64,000 nucleotides of DNA from Streptomyces olivaceoviridis (GTDB lineage Bacteria > Actinomycetota > Actinomycetes > Streptomycetales > Streptomycetaceae), in contig NZ_BMUI01000005.1 of the NCBI RefSeq assembly GCF_014650115.1, forward strand, positions 62,001-126,000. Direction: 5' to 3'. Made by a program: the position numbers and the translations under genes. Below are positions 26,523 to 35,634 of this stretch, one piece after another. Numbering within the stretch: the stretch's first letter is position 1; every line of letters begins with the position of its first letter. The notes beneath the pieces are model-generated. The model saw only the letters and a program-made list of their open reading frames with translations, did not search any database and was not told the DNA's origin.

Positions 26523-27214
26523 GCCGCGCCGCCGTGCTGGAGTCGACCGACGAGGCCGTAGCCGGGATCGAGGACGGTTCCACCGTCCTGGTCGGCGGCT
26601 TCGGCCTGGCCGGGATGCCGTTCGACCTCATCGACGCCCTCATCCGGCAGGGCGCGAAGGACCTCACGATCGTCTCCAACAACGCCGGGAACGGCGATGT
26701 CGGACTGGCGGCGCTGCTCGCGGCCGGCCGCGTCCGCAAGGTGGTGTGCTCCTTCCCGCGGCAGGTCGACTCCTACGTCTTCGACGCGCTGTACCGCGAG
26801 GGGAAGATCGAGCTGGAGGTGGTTCCCCAGGGCAACCTCGCCGAGCGGATGCGGGCCGCCGGCGCCGGGATCGGCGCGTTCTACTGTCCGACCGCGGTCG
26901 GCACCCCGCTCGCCGAGGGCAAGGAGGTGCGCACCATCGACGGACGCGACTACCTGCTGGAGTACCCGATCAAGGGCGACTACGCCCTCATCTCCGCGTA
27001 CCGGTCCGACCCGATGGGCAACCTCGTCTACCGCAAGACCGCCCGCAACTTCGGCCCGGTGATGGCGACCGCCGCCACCACCACGGTCGTCCAGGTCGAC
27101 GAGGTCGTCCCGCTCGGCGGGCTCGACCCGGAGGCGGTCGTCACGCCGTCCATATACGTCGACCGCGTCGTCCCGGTCGAGACCCGCCATTACACCGTCC
27201 AGGGGGCACGATGA
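26519..27214 (+). CDS. pcaI: 3-oxoadipate CoA-transferase, subunit A
   Basis: 231 residues. It is the alpha chain of a succinyl-CoA:3-oxoacid CoA-transferase: GSTVLVGGFGLAGMPFDLID near residues 20-40, TIVSNNAGNGDVGLAALL, and VVPQGNLAERMRAAGAGI. Paired with subunit B it transfers CoA from succinyl-CoA to 3-oxoadipate. Because thiolase PcaF precedes it, the 3-oxoadipate enzyme is more likely than a ketone-body SCOT, although the two are closely related. GTG 26519 overlaps the thiolase stop, and the next gene starts as ATGA within its own stop. Confidence 0.88.
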   Translation: MSRAAVLESTDEAVAGIEDGSTVLVGGFGLAGMPFDLIDALIRQGAKDLTIVSNNAGNGDVGLAALLAAGRVRKVVCSFPRQVDSYVFDALYREGKIELEVVPQGNLAERMRAAGAGIGAFYCPTAVGTPLAEGKEVRTIDGRDYLLEYPIKGDYALISAYRSDPMGNLVYRKTARNFGPVMATAATTTVVQVDEVVPLGGLDPEAVVTPSIYVDRVVPVETRHYTVQGAR

Positions 27215-27903
27215 CCACCGACACCACCGCCGCGGCACGCTCGGCGTCCGCGTCCCGGGCGCCGAGCGCCGTCGACCATCCGCTCAGCATGGCCGAGGTG
27301 GCCGCCGTGATCGCCCGGGACATCCCGGCCGGCGCGTTCGTCAACCTCGGCATCGGCCGGCCCACCAGGATCGCCGACCACCTGCCCGAGGAACTCGGTG
27401 TCGTCCTGCACACCGAGAACGGCATGCTCGGCATGGGCCCGAAGGCCGAGGGCGCCCGGATCGACCCCGACCTCACCAACGCCGGCAAGGTCCCGGTCAC
27501 CGAGCTCCCGGGAGCGGCGTACTTCCACCACGCCGACTCCTTCGCCATGATGCGCGGCGGCCACCTCGACGTCTGCGTACTCGGCGCCTACCAGGTCTCC
27601 GAGCGCGGTGACCTGGCCAACTGGCACACCGGTGAGCCCGGCGACATCCCCGCCGTCGGCGGCGCGATGGACCTCGCCATCGGCGCCAAGGACGTCTACG
27701 TGATGATGACGCTCTTCACGAAGTCCGGCGCCCCCAAACTGGTCCGGCAGTGCACCTACCCGCTCACCGGCATCGGCTGCGTCAGCCGGGTCTACACGGA
27801 GGTCGCCACCTTCGACCTGCTACCGCAGGGCGTCCACGTGCGGGAGACCTACGGCATCACCCTCGACGAGCTGCGCTCACGCCTCGACGTCGAACTGCAC
27901 TGA
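27211..27903 (+). CDS. pcaJ: 3-oxoadipate CoA-transferase, subunit B
   Basis: 230 residues. It is the beta chain of the CoA-transferase. The catalytic Glu lies in LHTENGMLGMGP, preceded by FVNLGIGRPTRIADHL; GAYFHHADSFAMMRGGHLD and the terminal PQGVHVRETYGIT are family-typical. An Ala/Ser-rich tail of about 25 residues precedes the domain. It is last in the thiolase/CoA-transferase operon. Together the three genes turn 3-oxoadipate into TCA intermediates. No pcaGH, pcaB, pcaC/D/L or catA is in the window, so 3-oxoadipate must come from elsewhere or from a route in this cluster. Confidence 0.88.
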   Translation: MTTDTTAAARSASASRAPSAVDHPLSMAEVAAVIARDIPAGAFVNLGIGRPTRIADHLPEELGVVLHTENGMLGMGPKAEGARIDPDLTNAGKVPVTELPGAAYFHHADSFAMMRGGHLDVCVLGAYQVSERGDLANWHTGEPGDIPAVGGAMDLAIGAKDVYVMMTLFTKSGAPKLVRQCTYPLTGIGCVSRVYTEVATFDLLPQGVHVRETYGITLDELRSRLDVELH

Positions 27904-27917
27904 CCTCCTTGGGCGTG

Positions 27918-29428
27918 TCAGCCGCTCATCCAGCGGATGGCGGTGTCGCTGTCCGGATGGAGCGGGAAGATCTGGTCGAGGCCGACGATCCGCAGGATCC
28001 GCAGGGTGTTGGCCGGTACGGCCGCCAGCGCGATGTGCGCCTGGGCGGCGTCGGCGTGGCTGCGTGCGGCGATCAGGGCGGTGATGCCGCTGGCATGCCG
28101 CCCAGGCCCAGGACGAGGCGCTGGCCCGGCCGGAGGGTGAGCGCGGCGATCCGTTCACGCAGCTCGCTCGCGGTGGTGTGGTCGAGCTCGCCGAAGATCT
28201 CCAGAACAGCGAAGCTGTCCAGCAGACCGGTCAGGGCCTCGATCACGGCATGGGGCGGCTTGCCGCCGTGGCCGGCGGTGAAGGCGAGCAGCGCCTCGTC
28301 CCCGTACAGGCTGGTGCGGTCCGCGCCGGTGCGGGCTTCGGTGAGGCCGTCGGTGTAGAGCAGCAGGGTGTCGCCGGGGGTGAGGACCGTCGCGGCGGTC
28401 GTGAAGCGCGCGATGGGCAGATACGCCGACGAGCACGCCGCCAGGGGTCGGCAGGAAGTCGGCCGTGCCGTCGGCCCGCTGCACTATGACCGGCGGGTGG
28501 CCGCCCGAGGCGAGACGGACGGTGAGCTGCCCGGTCGCCGGGTCGGGGTCGAGGTGCCGAAGACGGCGGTGCAGTAGCGCGGGTCGCCGCTGCCGGCGTA
28601 GCGCTCGTGGAACACCTTGTTGAGGGTGGTCAGAGCGGAGACGGGGTCGGGTTCGTGCAGGGCGGCGGCGCGCAGGGTGTAGCGGGTGAGCGAGGTGACC
28701 GCGGCGGCCTGGGGTCCCTTGCCGCACACGTCACCGAGGAAGAAGGCGAAGCGTTCGCCGTCGAGGGGGAAAACGTCGTAGAAGTCGCCTCCGAGCCGGT
28801 CGGGAGAGGCGGCGTGGTAGTGGGTGGCCGTCTCCACGCCGGGTATCGAGGGCAGGGTGTCGGGCAGCAGGGACTGCTGGAGGACGGCGAGGGCGTCCTG
28901 CAACCGGGCACGGTCGGCCTCCGCCTGTCGGCGTGCCGCTTCGGCCGATTTCCGGCCGCGCAGCAGTTCCTCTTCGTAGGACCGGCGGTCCCTGGCGTCG
29001 AAGACAGTGGTGCGGATCAGCAGCGGCTCGCCGTTGCCGCCGCGTTTGACCACGGAGGAGACCAGCACCGGTATCCGGTCACCGTCGGCCCGCCTGACCT
29101 CCAGGGCGATTCCGCTGATCTCGCCCTGCATCCGCAGCAGCGGTGCGAAATGCGTCCCGTGGTACAGCTTGCCGCCCACGGTCAGCAGGTCGGTGACGCG
29201 CATCCGGCCCACCACCGCCTCCCGCTCCAGACCCAGCCAGTCCAGCAGGGTGGCGTCGGCCTTCGCGATGGTGCCGTCCATCAGCGTGGACAGATACCCG
29301 CACGGCGCCTTCTCGTACAACTCCTCGGCACTGTCCTCCAGCAGTGCGGCGAACGCCGCGTCCGCCGCCTTCCCGTCGTCGGCGTCGTGGCGGTCGTAGG
29401 GGTCGGGCTGCTGCCCGGTGCGGCACAT
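27918..29428 (-). pseudogene. RsbP-like PAS-PP2C phosphatase fused to STAS, multiply frameshifted
   Basis: Reading right to left, a PAS sensor (from MCRTGQQPDPYDRH, APCGYLSTLMDG) leads into a SpoIIE/PP2C domain (GGDFYDVFPLDG, GDVCGKG). The frame breaks near 28555, where FGT should continue as HLDPDPATGQL. It breaks again near 28427 before IARFTTAATVLTPGDTLLLY, and near 28095 within a STAS domain (GELDHTTASELRERI, then GITALIAARSHA). The phosphatase end and the STAS start also seem joined by a deletion (LLDSFAVLEIFGE). An intact version would dephosphorylate an anti-sigma antagonist in the energy-stress cascade. Three frame breaks make sequencing error an unlikely sole cause. Confidence 0.82.
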
Positions 29429-30251
29429 CACCGCAGGCCGGCCAGGAAGCTCCGGATCGCCTCGTTGGTGGCTTCGGGCGCCGACAGGTGCGGGCAGTGC
29501 CCGGTCGCGTCCAGGGTCACCAGCGTCGATCCCGGGATCGCCCGGTGGACGAAGGCGCCGACCTCCCGGGGGGCGATGACGTCCTCGCCGCATTCGAGCA
29601 CCAGGGTCGGCACCTTCACGCTCGTGAGGTCCTGCCTTGAGTCCGACAGGAACGTGGTCCGGGCGAAGACGCGCGCCATGTCCGGGTCGGTGGCGCAGAA
29701 GCTGTTCCTGAGTTCTTCGCCGAGTTCGGGGCGTTCCGGGTTCCCCATGATCACCGGCGCCATCACCATCGACCAGCCCAGGTAGTTCGACTCCAGTGAC
29801 GCCGGCAGTTCGTCGATGTCCTGCGCGCTGAACCCGCCCCGGTAACCGTCGTCGATGTACCGCGGAGACGGAGCGACCATCGCCAGCGCCCCGATGCGCC
29901 CCGGAGCCGCGTCCGCGGCCAGCACCCCGATCATGGCGCTGACCGAATGCCCCACGAACACCGCGTCTCGCAGGTCGAGTGCCTCACATACACGTCCACC
30001 ACGTCCCGGGCATAGCCGTGAAGAGAGCCGTAACGATCCTCCGAGAACGCGGACAGGTCCGAGCGGCCCGAACCGACGTAGTCGAAGAGCACCACCCGGT
30101 AGTCCTCGACCAGGGCAGGCAGCGTCAGTCGCCACATGTTCTGATCACAGCCGAACCCGTGAGCCAGCACCACTGCGGGCCCCTGCGGGTTGCCGGTGAC
30201 GGCGACGTTGTTCCTGCGAGCGATATCCGTACCGGTCAGTCTCCCAGGCAC
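29428..30251 (-). pseudogene. RsbQ-like alpha/beta hydrolase, frameshifted
   Basis: It closely follows Bacillus RsbQ: ARRNNVAVTGNPQG, HGFGCDQNMW, VVLFDYVGSGRSDL, then after a break the nucleophile elbow VFVGHSVSAMIG, acid LECGEDVIAP and His in TGHCPHLSAP. Near 29985-29991 an apparent two-base insertion shifts the frame. ARDVVDV should continue as CEALDLRDAVFVGHS, but instead terminates downstream. RsbQ supplies or processes a small hydrophobic cofactor for RsbP. The stop and the RsbP ATG overlap as TGATG, so the two were co-translated. GTG 30251 is chosen because GAGAGGTGG is upstream. Confidence 0.82.
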
Positions 30252-30309
30252 GGGCCACCTCTCCCGCACGGCCCCGGGCCGCCGGACATACGTGTTCGCG
30301 TTCCCCGTA

Positions 30310-31632
30310 CTACGTAACCGACTGCTGCCGGGTCACCTCACCCCTCGCGGGGGCCGCGCTCCTCGTCCGGAGCGGTGAGAGCAGGGTGGGAAGGACGCTG
30401 ACACTCATTCCGACCGCGCCGATCCACAGGGTGGCTGCCGCTCCGAGTACGGAGCCCAGGGCTCCGCCCAGCAGTCCGCCGAGAGGCATTCCTCCCCAGG
30501 AGATGAAGCGGATCGTCGCGTTCGTCCGGCCCAGCAGCCTGTCCGGCGTGAGGGCCTGCTGGAAACTCGTCTGTGCCACCACTCGGACGACTCCGCCCAG
30601 CGAGAGAGCCGCGAGTCCCACCGCAGCCACGTACACGCTCCACCCCGGCCGGGCCAGCGGCATCAGGGCGGTCAGCGGACAAGTGACCAGGGGCGCCAGC
30701 CAGATGACCGTACCCTGACCGACCCGTTTCGAGGCGGTGTCGGCCAGCAGGGCGCCCAGCAGAGCGCCGAGGCCCATCCCCGAGAGCAGCAGGCCGATAC
30801 CGGAGGGCTGGAGGCCGATCTCGCGCTTCAGGAAGACGAGCAACATGGCCTGGTACACGGCCAGGGAGACGTTGAAGACCGCGTCCCCGAGGGTGATGGC
30901 GCGCAGTACGGGATGCCGGAGGACGAACTTCAGCCCTTCCTTGATCTCGCGTCGCAGACCGGGGTGCCTGCCTGGCCGTGGCGTGTGTTCATGTGCGTGG
31001 ATGGTGGTCGCGAGAAGGCCGGACAGGGCCATTCCCGCCGCGCCGGCCACGAGAGTGGCGGGGGCTCCGACCAGGGCGATCAAGGGGCCTGCCGCGGCCG
31101 GGCCGCTGATGCTCGTCACGGAGCGGACAGCCGACAGTCTCGCGTTGCCTTCCACGACCTTGTCGCGTCCCACCAGGTGCGGGAGGTAGCTGACGTAGGC
31201 GACGTCGAAGAAGACGGTCAGCGTCCCGTGGATCAGGGCGATCACGCAGAGCCACCAGATGGTGAGCAGGTCCGCCCACCATGCGACGGGGACGGTCGCG
31301 AGTACCAGCGCGCGGGCGAAGTCGGCAGCGACCATCACCGTTCGCTTGCGCAGCCGGTCGACCCACGCCCCGGCCGGCAGCCCGACCAGGAACGAGCCCG
31401 CCGTCGTCATCGCTGCCAGCAGCCCGACGTGGAACTCGTCCGCGTCCAGTGCCGCTACGGCCACCAGCGGCAGCGTCAGGAAGACGACCCGGTCACCGAA
31501 CTGACCCAGCGCGGTGGCGGCGAACAGACGGCCGAAGTCCCGGTCACCGAGGAGTCCGAGCCGGGCGGATGCGGACATCGAGTCTCCAGCGGTCGGGGGG
31601 GGAAGTGTCACCTGCGCGGGTCCGGCGGTCAC
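30310..31632 (-). CDS. MFS efflux-type transporter
   Basis: 440 residues with about twelve membrane helices. FGRLFAATALGQFGDRVVFL and PAGAWVDRLRKRTVMVAAD are the first-half landmarks of the MFS_3/enterobactin-exporter-like group, usually drug or metabolite exporters. FVLRHPVLRAITL and TPDRLLGRTNATIRF are also typical. It is co-transcribed with the GntR gene: GTG 31632 overlaps the regulator stop as GTGA, but ATG 31578 with GGAG upstream is an equally good start, giving 422 residues. I infer export of a compound sensed by the GntR protein. Confidence 0.85.
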   Translation of the reverse strand: MTAGPAQVTLPPPTAGDSMSASARLGLLGDRDFGRLFAATALGQFGDRVVFLTLPLVAVAALDADEFHVGLLAAMTTAGSFLVGLPAGAWVDRLRKRTVMVAADFARALVLATVPVAWWADLLTIWWLCVIALIHGTLTVFFDVAYVSYLPHLVGRDKVVEGNARLSAVRSVTSISGPAAAGPLIALVGAPATLVAGAAGMALSGLLATTIHAHEHTPRPGRHPGLRREIKEGLKFVLRHPVLRAITLGDAVFNVSLAVYQAMLLVFLKREIGLQPSGIGLLLSGMGLGALLGALLADTASKRVGQGTVIWLAPLVTCPLTALMPLARPGWSVYVAAVGLAALSLGGVVRVVAQTSFQQALTPDRLLGRTNATIRFISWGGMPLGGLLGGALGSVLGAAATLWIGAVGMSVSVLPTLLSPLRTRSAAPARGEVTRQQSVT

Positions 31633-32387
31633 GGGCGATCGACCCCGAACTCGTAGACCACTTCTCGGTGCGCGTCCGGGATGACGATGTCGGCTGTCTC
31701 CACCGGCCGGCCGTCCGTGTCGAAGATGGTCCGCTCGATCCGCAGTACCAGGTCGCCCACCCCGATCCCCAGGAGCCGCGCCTGCACAGGGGTGGCACGG
31801 GCCGGGCGCGGCAGCTCGACCACCGTGTCGACGGTGATGCCGATGGCACGCATACGCGCTACCACCCCCTTCCCCGCGAGCGGCCCCCGCTCGGGAAGCA
31901 TCACCGGCGTTCCCTCCGTGATGGCCATCGGCTCCCAGGACGCGGAGAGTTGGATGGGCCGGCGGTCGGCGAGGAACTCGTAGTGCGTGCGGACGCAGAG
32001 TTCTCCGGAAGTGACGGCGAGCCGCCGGGCGATGCCGTCGGGGGCGGGAACACGCACCTGGCTGTGCGCTTCCCAGGCATCCGCCGCGCCCCGCTCCCGC
32101 GTACCGACGCGCCCGGGAGAACCGCCCGAACGCCCGCGGTGCCAGGAGCGGACCAGACGCAGGCGCTCACGCGGCTCCCGGACATACGTGCCCGAACCCG
32201 CACGCCCCTCAAGGAGCCCATCCGTGATCAGACGGTCCATGGCCCTCTGCACGACGTTGCGGCCCACCGCGTACTCCTCGGCGAGCCGCACGCGGGGAGG
32301 CAGCCGCTCCCCGGTCTTCCACTCCCCCGCCAGAACCCGGGCGCGCAGCACATCGACCAGTTCGAGGTACGGCGCCTTGCGGGGCAT
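31629..32387 (-). CDS. GntR-family regulator (HutC/UTRA type)
   Basis: 252 residues. The N-terminal winged helix is GEWKTGERLPPRVRLAEEYA followed by VGRNVVQRAMDRL, including the usual GxxLPxxxxLA pattern. The C-terminal UTRA effector domain carries ELCVRTHYEFLADRRPIQLS and LLGIGVGDLVLRIERTIFD. It is the first gene of a two-gene operon with the MFS transporter, which it presumably regulates. Such GntR/MFS pairs are often repressors of efflux. No operator could be picked out in the upstream sequence. Confidence 0.88.
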   Translation of the reverse strand: MPRKAPYLELVDVLRARVLAGEWKTGERLPPRVRLAEEYAVGRNVVQRAMDRLITDGLLEGRAGSGTYVREPRERLRLVRSWHRGRSGGSPGRVGTRERGAADAWEAHSQVRVPAPDGIARRLAVTSGELCVRTHYEFLADRRPIQLSASWEPMAITEGTPVMLPERGPLAGKGVVARMRAIGITVDTVVELPRPARATPVQARLLGIGVGDLVLRIERTIFDTDGRPVETADIVIPDAHREVVYEFGVDRP

Positions 32388-32633
32388 CGCGAATCCTTCC
32401 CTCCACGCTCAGCGCGCGGCATCCGGTTGCAGGGGCCCTGGAACGCTACTGCACCGCGAAGAATCTGCTGGAGTAGCTGCACCCACAGCACACCTCCAAC
32501 CACCTGGGTTCCGTGCCGGCGTTGACGGTTCCCGTATTCGGCGATGGCCCGCCCCAGGTCGCGGCGGCCGACGGCTCCGCCACCCCGGCCCACGGCTCCG
32601 GGGTGGGGGGCGGGCCGCCCCGGAAGCGGACGA
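32388..32633. other. gap upstream of the GntR gene
   Basis: 246 bases with GC-rich, low-complexity sequence and no supported gene. It must hold the GntR/MFS promoter. A CCCC/GGGG-rich segment near 32580-32620 could form a hairpin after the MDR gene stop. Confidence 0.4.
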
Positions 32634-33647
32634 TCACTGGGCCACCGTGAGCACGATCTTGCCCTGGATGTGCCCGCGGGCGGCGCGTTCGTGCGCTGCC
32701 CGGGCATCCGCCAGGGCGAACGTGCTGTCGATCGCGACGCGGACCGTGCCCGCGTCGAGCAGGCGCCCCAGTTCGGCGAGCTGCGCACCGTTCGAGCGGA
32801 CCTGGGCGCTGGAGACCGTGACGCCCAGCTTCGCGGTCTCCTCTTCGTCGAAGTCCCCGGGGAGCACGGGGAACTGGGCGCCGCCGCGCTTGAGCGTGCG
32901 CAAGAAGCGCTTGCTGTCGGGGCCGCCGACGGTGTCGACGACGAGGTCGACGTCATGCACGAGTTCCTCGGCGCGGCTCTTGGTGTAGTCGATGAACCGG
33001 TCGGCGCCGAGGTCGCGCAGGAACGGTTCATGCGCGCCCGACGCCACGGCGATGACCCGTGCGCCCTTCCACTTCGCCAGTTGGAGCGCGAAGTGCCCCA
33101 CACCTCCCGCGGCGCCGTTGACGAGCACCGTCGTGTCGGCGTCGAGTGCCGTCGGGCGGTGCCGTGCGTCCTGGAAGGGCGAGGGGTGATCGTGTCCCGG
33201 GTCGATCAGGAACTGCCACGCCGTCAGCCCGGCCATGGGCGCCCCGGCGGCGTGCACGTGGTCGATGCCGGCCGGCTTGCGCGCGAGGTCCGACGCGGGG
33301 GCGGCCACGTACTCGGCGTACGCGCTGCCGTGGAAGCTGGGAAAGCGCAGGAGACCGAAGACTTCGTCACCTACGCCGAAGCCGTCCACGTCCGCGGCGA
33401 CGGCCTCGACGACGCCCGACACGTCCGTCCCCGGAATCACCGGCAGGCTGACCGTCGATTCCGACTCCCCGGGCATCCTGGTCAGCCCGCCGCGCAGGTA
33501 CCAGTCGGGAGGATTGACGCCGACCGCGTGGACGCGAACGAGCACCTCGCCCGGCCCCGGTCCGGGGATCGGCACCTCGTCGTAACGCAGTACTTCAGGG
33601 CCGCCGTGCTCGTGGAGCCGGACGGCCCTCATCGTGTGTGTCGGCAT
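32634..33647 (-). CDS. NADP-dependent oxidoreductase (MDR/quinone reductase family)
   Basis: 337 residues. It is a medium-chain dehydrogenase: N-terminal MRAVRLHEHGGPEVLRYDEV, VGVNPPDWYLRGG, the Rossmann motif VLVNGAAGGVGHFALQLAKW and a C-terminal HIQGKIVLTV. It lacks the zinc-binding cysteines, as in quinone oxidoreductases, and probably reduces a quinone or enone with NADPH. ATG 33647 has AGGAG upstream. It diverges from the TetR gene across an extended palindromic region, so that regulator almost certainly controls it. Confidence 0.9.
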   Translation of the reverse strand: MPTHTMRAVRLHEHGGPEVLRYDEVPIPGPGPGEVLVRVHAVGVNPPDWYLRGGLTRMPGESESTVSLPVIPGTDVSGVVEAVAADVDGFGVGDEVFGLLRFPSFHGSAYAEYVAAPASDLARKPAGIDHVHAAGAPMAGLTAWQFLIDPGHDHPSPFQDARHRPTALDADTTVLVNGAAGGVGHFALQLAKWKGARVIAVASGAHEPFLRDLGADRFIDYTKSRAEELVHDVDLVVDTVGGPDSKRFLRTLKRGGAQFPVLPGDFDEEETAKLGVTVSSAQVRSNGAQLAELGRLLDAGTVRVAIDSTFALADARAAHERAARGHIQGKIVLTVAQ

Positions 33648-33677
33648 CGGTTTCTCCTGCCCCAGTTGCGGGATACG

Positions 33678-33744
33678 CTATCCGGATCAGCGGTCCATAT
33701 AAACGGACCACTGATCCGAATATATGGATCACTGATCCGGATAG
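33678..33744. promoter_or_regulatory. nested inverted repeats, TetR operator region
   Basis: CTATCCGGATCAG (33678-33690) and CTGATCCGGATAG (33732-33744) are perfect 13-bp inverted copies. Inside them GGTCCATAT and ATATGGATC are near-inverted, and a third TGATCCG lies at 33712-33718. The AT-rich core fits overlapping divergent promoters for the MDR and TetR genes. Confidence 0.75.
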
Positions 33745-33757
33745 TCAAGAGGGACAG

Positions 33758-34324
33758 ATGCGGGCCGACGCCAGGAAGAACCGCGACCACCTGCTCGCCA
33801 CAGCGGGCACCGCCATCGCCGAGCACGGCGTCGACGTGTCATTGCGCGACATCGCACGCAGGGCCGATGTCGGGCTCGCGACGCTGCTGCGGCACTTCCC
33901 GACGCGCGAGGCGCTGCTCGATGCCCTGCTGCGCACGAGTTTCGACGAGCTGACGGCGAAGGCAGGCGAACTGGAGGCCTCCGACTCGCCCGAGGACGCC
34001 CTGGTTTCGTGGTTGCGCGACTGCGTCGCCTGGACGACCGAGTACCGCGGCGTGACCGTGCTGATGGCAGCCGCCATCGAGGACACCGAATCCGCACTCC
34101 ATACGTCGTGTGTCACCCTGCGCGCGGCCGGAGCGCGGCTCCTCACCCGCGCCCAGGCCGCGGGCGCGGCGCGCACCGACATCGATGGCGCCGATCTGTT
34201 CGCGCTGGTAGCGGCGCTCGCGTGGCTCGGCGATCAGCCCTCGCTCGCACCGCGGGCGGACCACCTCTTCGAGGTTGTCGCGAACGCGATCGTGACGGAT
34301 CCGGGGAGGACCGGCACCGAGTGA
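33758..34324 (+). CDS. TetR-family transcriptional regulator
   Basis: 188 residues. The N-terminal TetR helix-turn-helix (AIAEHGVDVSLRDIARRADV, GLATLLRHFPTREALLDAL) is followed by a helical ligand domain. It diverges from the NADP-dependent oxidoreductase gene. The nested palindromes between them are the expected binding site for repression of both genes. Such pairs often sense electrophilic or quinone-like compounds. ATG 33758 with GAGGG upstream is preferred; the in-frame extension upstream would be translated operator DNA. Confidence 0.9.
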   Translation: MRADARKNRDHLLATAGTAIAEHGVDVSLRDIARRADVGLATLLRHFPTREALLDALLRTSFDELTAKAGELEASDSPEDALVSWLRDCVAWTTEYRGVTVLMAAAIEDTESALHTSCVTLRAAGARLLTRAQAAGAARTDIDGADLFALVAALAWLGDQPSLAPRADHLFEVVANAIVTDPGRTGTE

Positions 34325-34369
34325 ACGCCCCGGTGGGGGGTCCGCGTCACGGAAACACTTCGCCGAGCC

Positions 34370-34396
34370 GCCGGCCCCCGCGTCCGAGGGGCCGGC
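34370..34396. terminator. hairpin between converging genes
   Basis: GCCGGCCCC (34370-34378) pairs with GGGGCCGGC (34388-34396) around a 9-base loop, between the stops of the TetR and alcohol dehydrogenase genes. Confidence 0.65.
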
Positions 34397-34399
34397 ACC

Positions 34400-35434
34400 T
34401 CACGGCCGCACCAGCACCTTGAGTGCCTCGCGCGCGTCCATGGCTCGGTAGCCCTCGGGTATGCCGTCGAGGCCGACGGTGCGGTCGAAGACCCGGCCGG
34501 GTTCGATGCGGCCCTCAAGTATGTCGGGGAGGAGCTCGTCGATGTAGGCGCGGGCCGGGGCGGGGCCTCCGGTGAGGGTGATGTTGTGGCCGAAGAGGCT
34601 GCCGAAACCGATCGGTGCCTCCTCGTACTGGGGCACGCCCACGCGGCTGATGGTGCCGCCGGGGCGGACCACTCCGTACGCCTGCTCGTAGCCGGGCCGG
34701 TGGCCGACCGCTTCGATGACGACGGGGCTGCCGCCGCCGGTGAGCTCGCGCACCTGCTCGATGCCCTCCGCTCCGCGTTCGGCGACCACGTCGGTGGCGC
34801 CGAACGCGCGGCCGAGGTCGGTCCGGGAGGTGTGCCGGCCCATGAGGACGATCTGCTCGGCTCCGAGCCGCTTGGCGGCGAGCACGGCGAGCAGGCCGAC
34901 GGCACCGTCCCCGATCACGGTGACGGTGCTGCCCTGCCTCACTCCGCCGCGTACGGCGGCGTGGTGGCCGGTGCCCAGTACGTCGGAGAGGGTGAGCAGG
35001 GACGGGATGAGCGCGTCGTCGGCGCCGACCGGGAGCTTGACGAGGGTGCCGTCGGCCAGCGGCACACGGGCCGCCTCCCCCTGGCCGCCGTCGATGCCGT
35101 TCGTCGCCCAGAAACCGCCGTGCGCGCAGGAGGTCTGGAGTCCGGCCCGGCAGAACTCGCAGGAGCCGTCCGAGTACGCGAACGGGGCGACGACCAGGTC
35201 GCCCTTCCGCACCGAGGCGACGTCGCTGCCGGTCTCTTCGACGACGCCGATGAACTCGTGGCCCATGCGGACCGGGCCGTCGGAGGCAGACATGGAGTGG
35301 TAAGGGTGCAGGTCGCTGCCGCAGACGCAGGCCGTGGTGATACGGACCAGTGCGTCGGTGGGCTCCTTCAGGGCCGGGTCGGCGACGTGCTCGACACGGA
35401 CGTCTCCGGCTGCGTACATGAGTGCTGCGCGCAC
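34400..35434 (-). CDS. zinc-dependent alcohol dehydrogenase
   Basis: 344 residues. It is a medium-chain dehydrogenase with catalytic-zinc motif ACVCGSDLHPYH and MGHEFIGVVEETG, a partly kept structural-zinc loop (CEFCRAGLQTSC), and NAD(P) motif VTVIGDGAVGLLAVLAAKRL. It would oxidise an alcohol or reduce an aldehyde; the substrate is unknown. The start is GTG 35434 with GAAGGAAC upstream. It diverges from the XRE regulator gene about 300 bases away, a common regulator/target arrangement in this window. Confidence 0.88.
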   Translation of the reverse strand: MRAALMYAAGDVRVEHVADPALKEPTDALVRITTACVCGSDLHPYHSMSASDGPVRMGHEFIGVVEETGSDVASVRKGDLVVAPFAYSDGSCEFCRAGLQTSCAHGGFWATNGIDGGQGEAARVPLADGTLVKLPVGADDALIPSLLTLSDVLGTGHHAAVRGGVRQGSTVTVIGDGAVGLLAVLAAKRLGAEQIVLMGRHTSRTDLGRAFGATDVVAERGAEGIEQVRELTGGGSPVVIEAVGHRPGYEQAYGVVRPGGTISRVGVPQYEEAPIGFGSLFGHNITLTGGPAPARAYIDELLPDILEGRIEPGRVFDRTVGLDGIPEGYRAMDAREALKVLVRP

Positions 35435-35634
35435 AGTGTTCCTTCGGGTGGGAAGCGGTTCTCCGGCCCGGGTGCGGACTGCCGTCCCCCGGGCCTCTTC
35501 CAGAGAACCGCGTGCCGGCACCCATGTGGGAGTCACCGCTCTTCCAGGTAATGGCAGTACCTCGCAGGCCCTTCCCGATCCTTCTACGGTGAAGGAGCCG
35601 GCACACGATGCACGCCGATCGAGAGGAGTCACCC

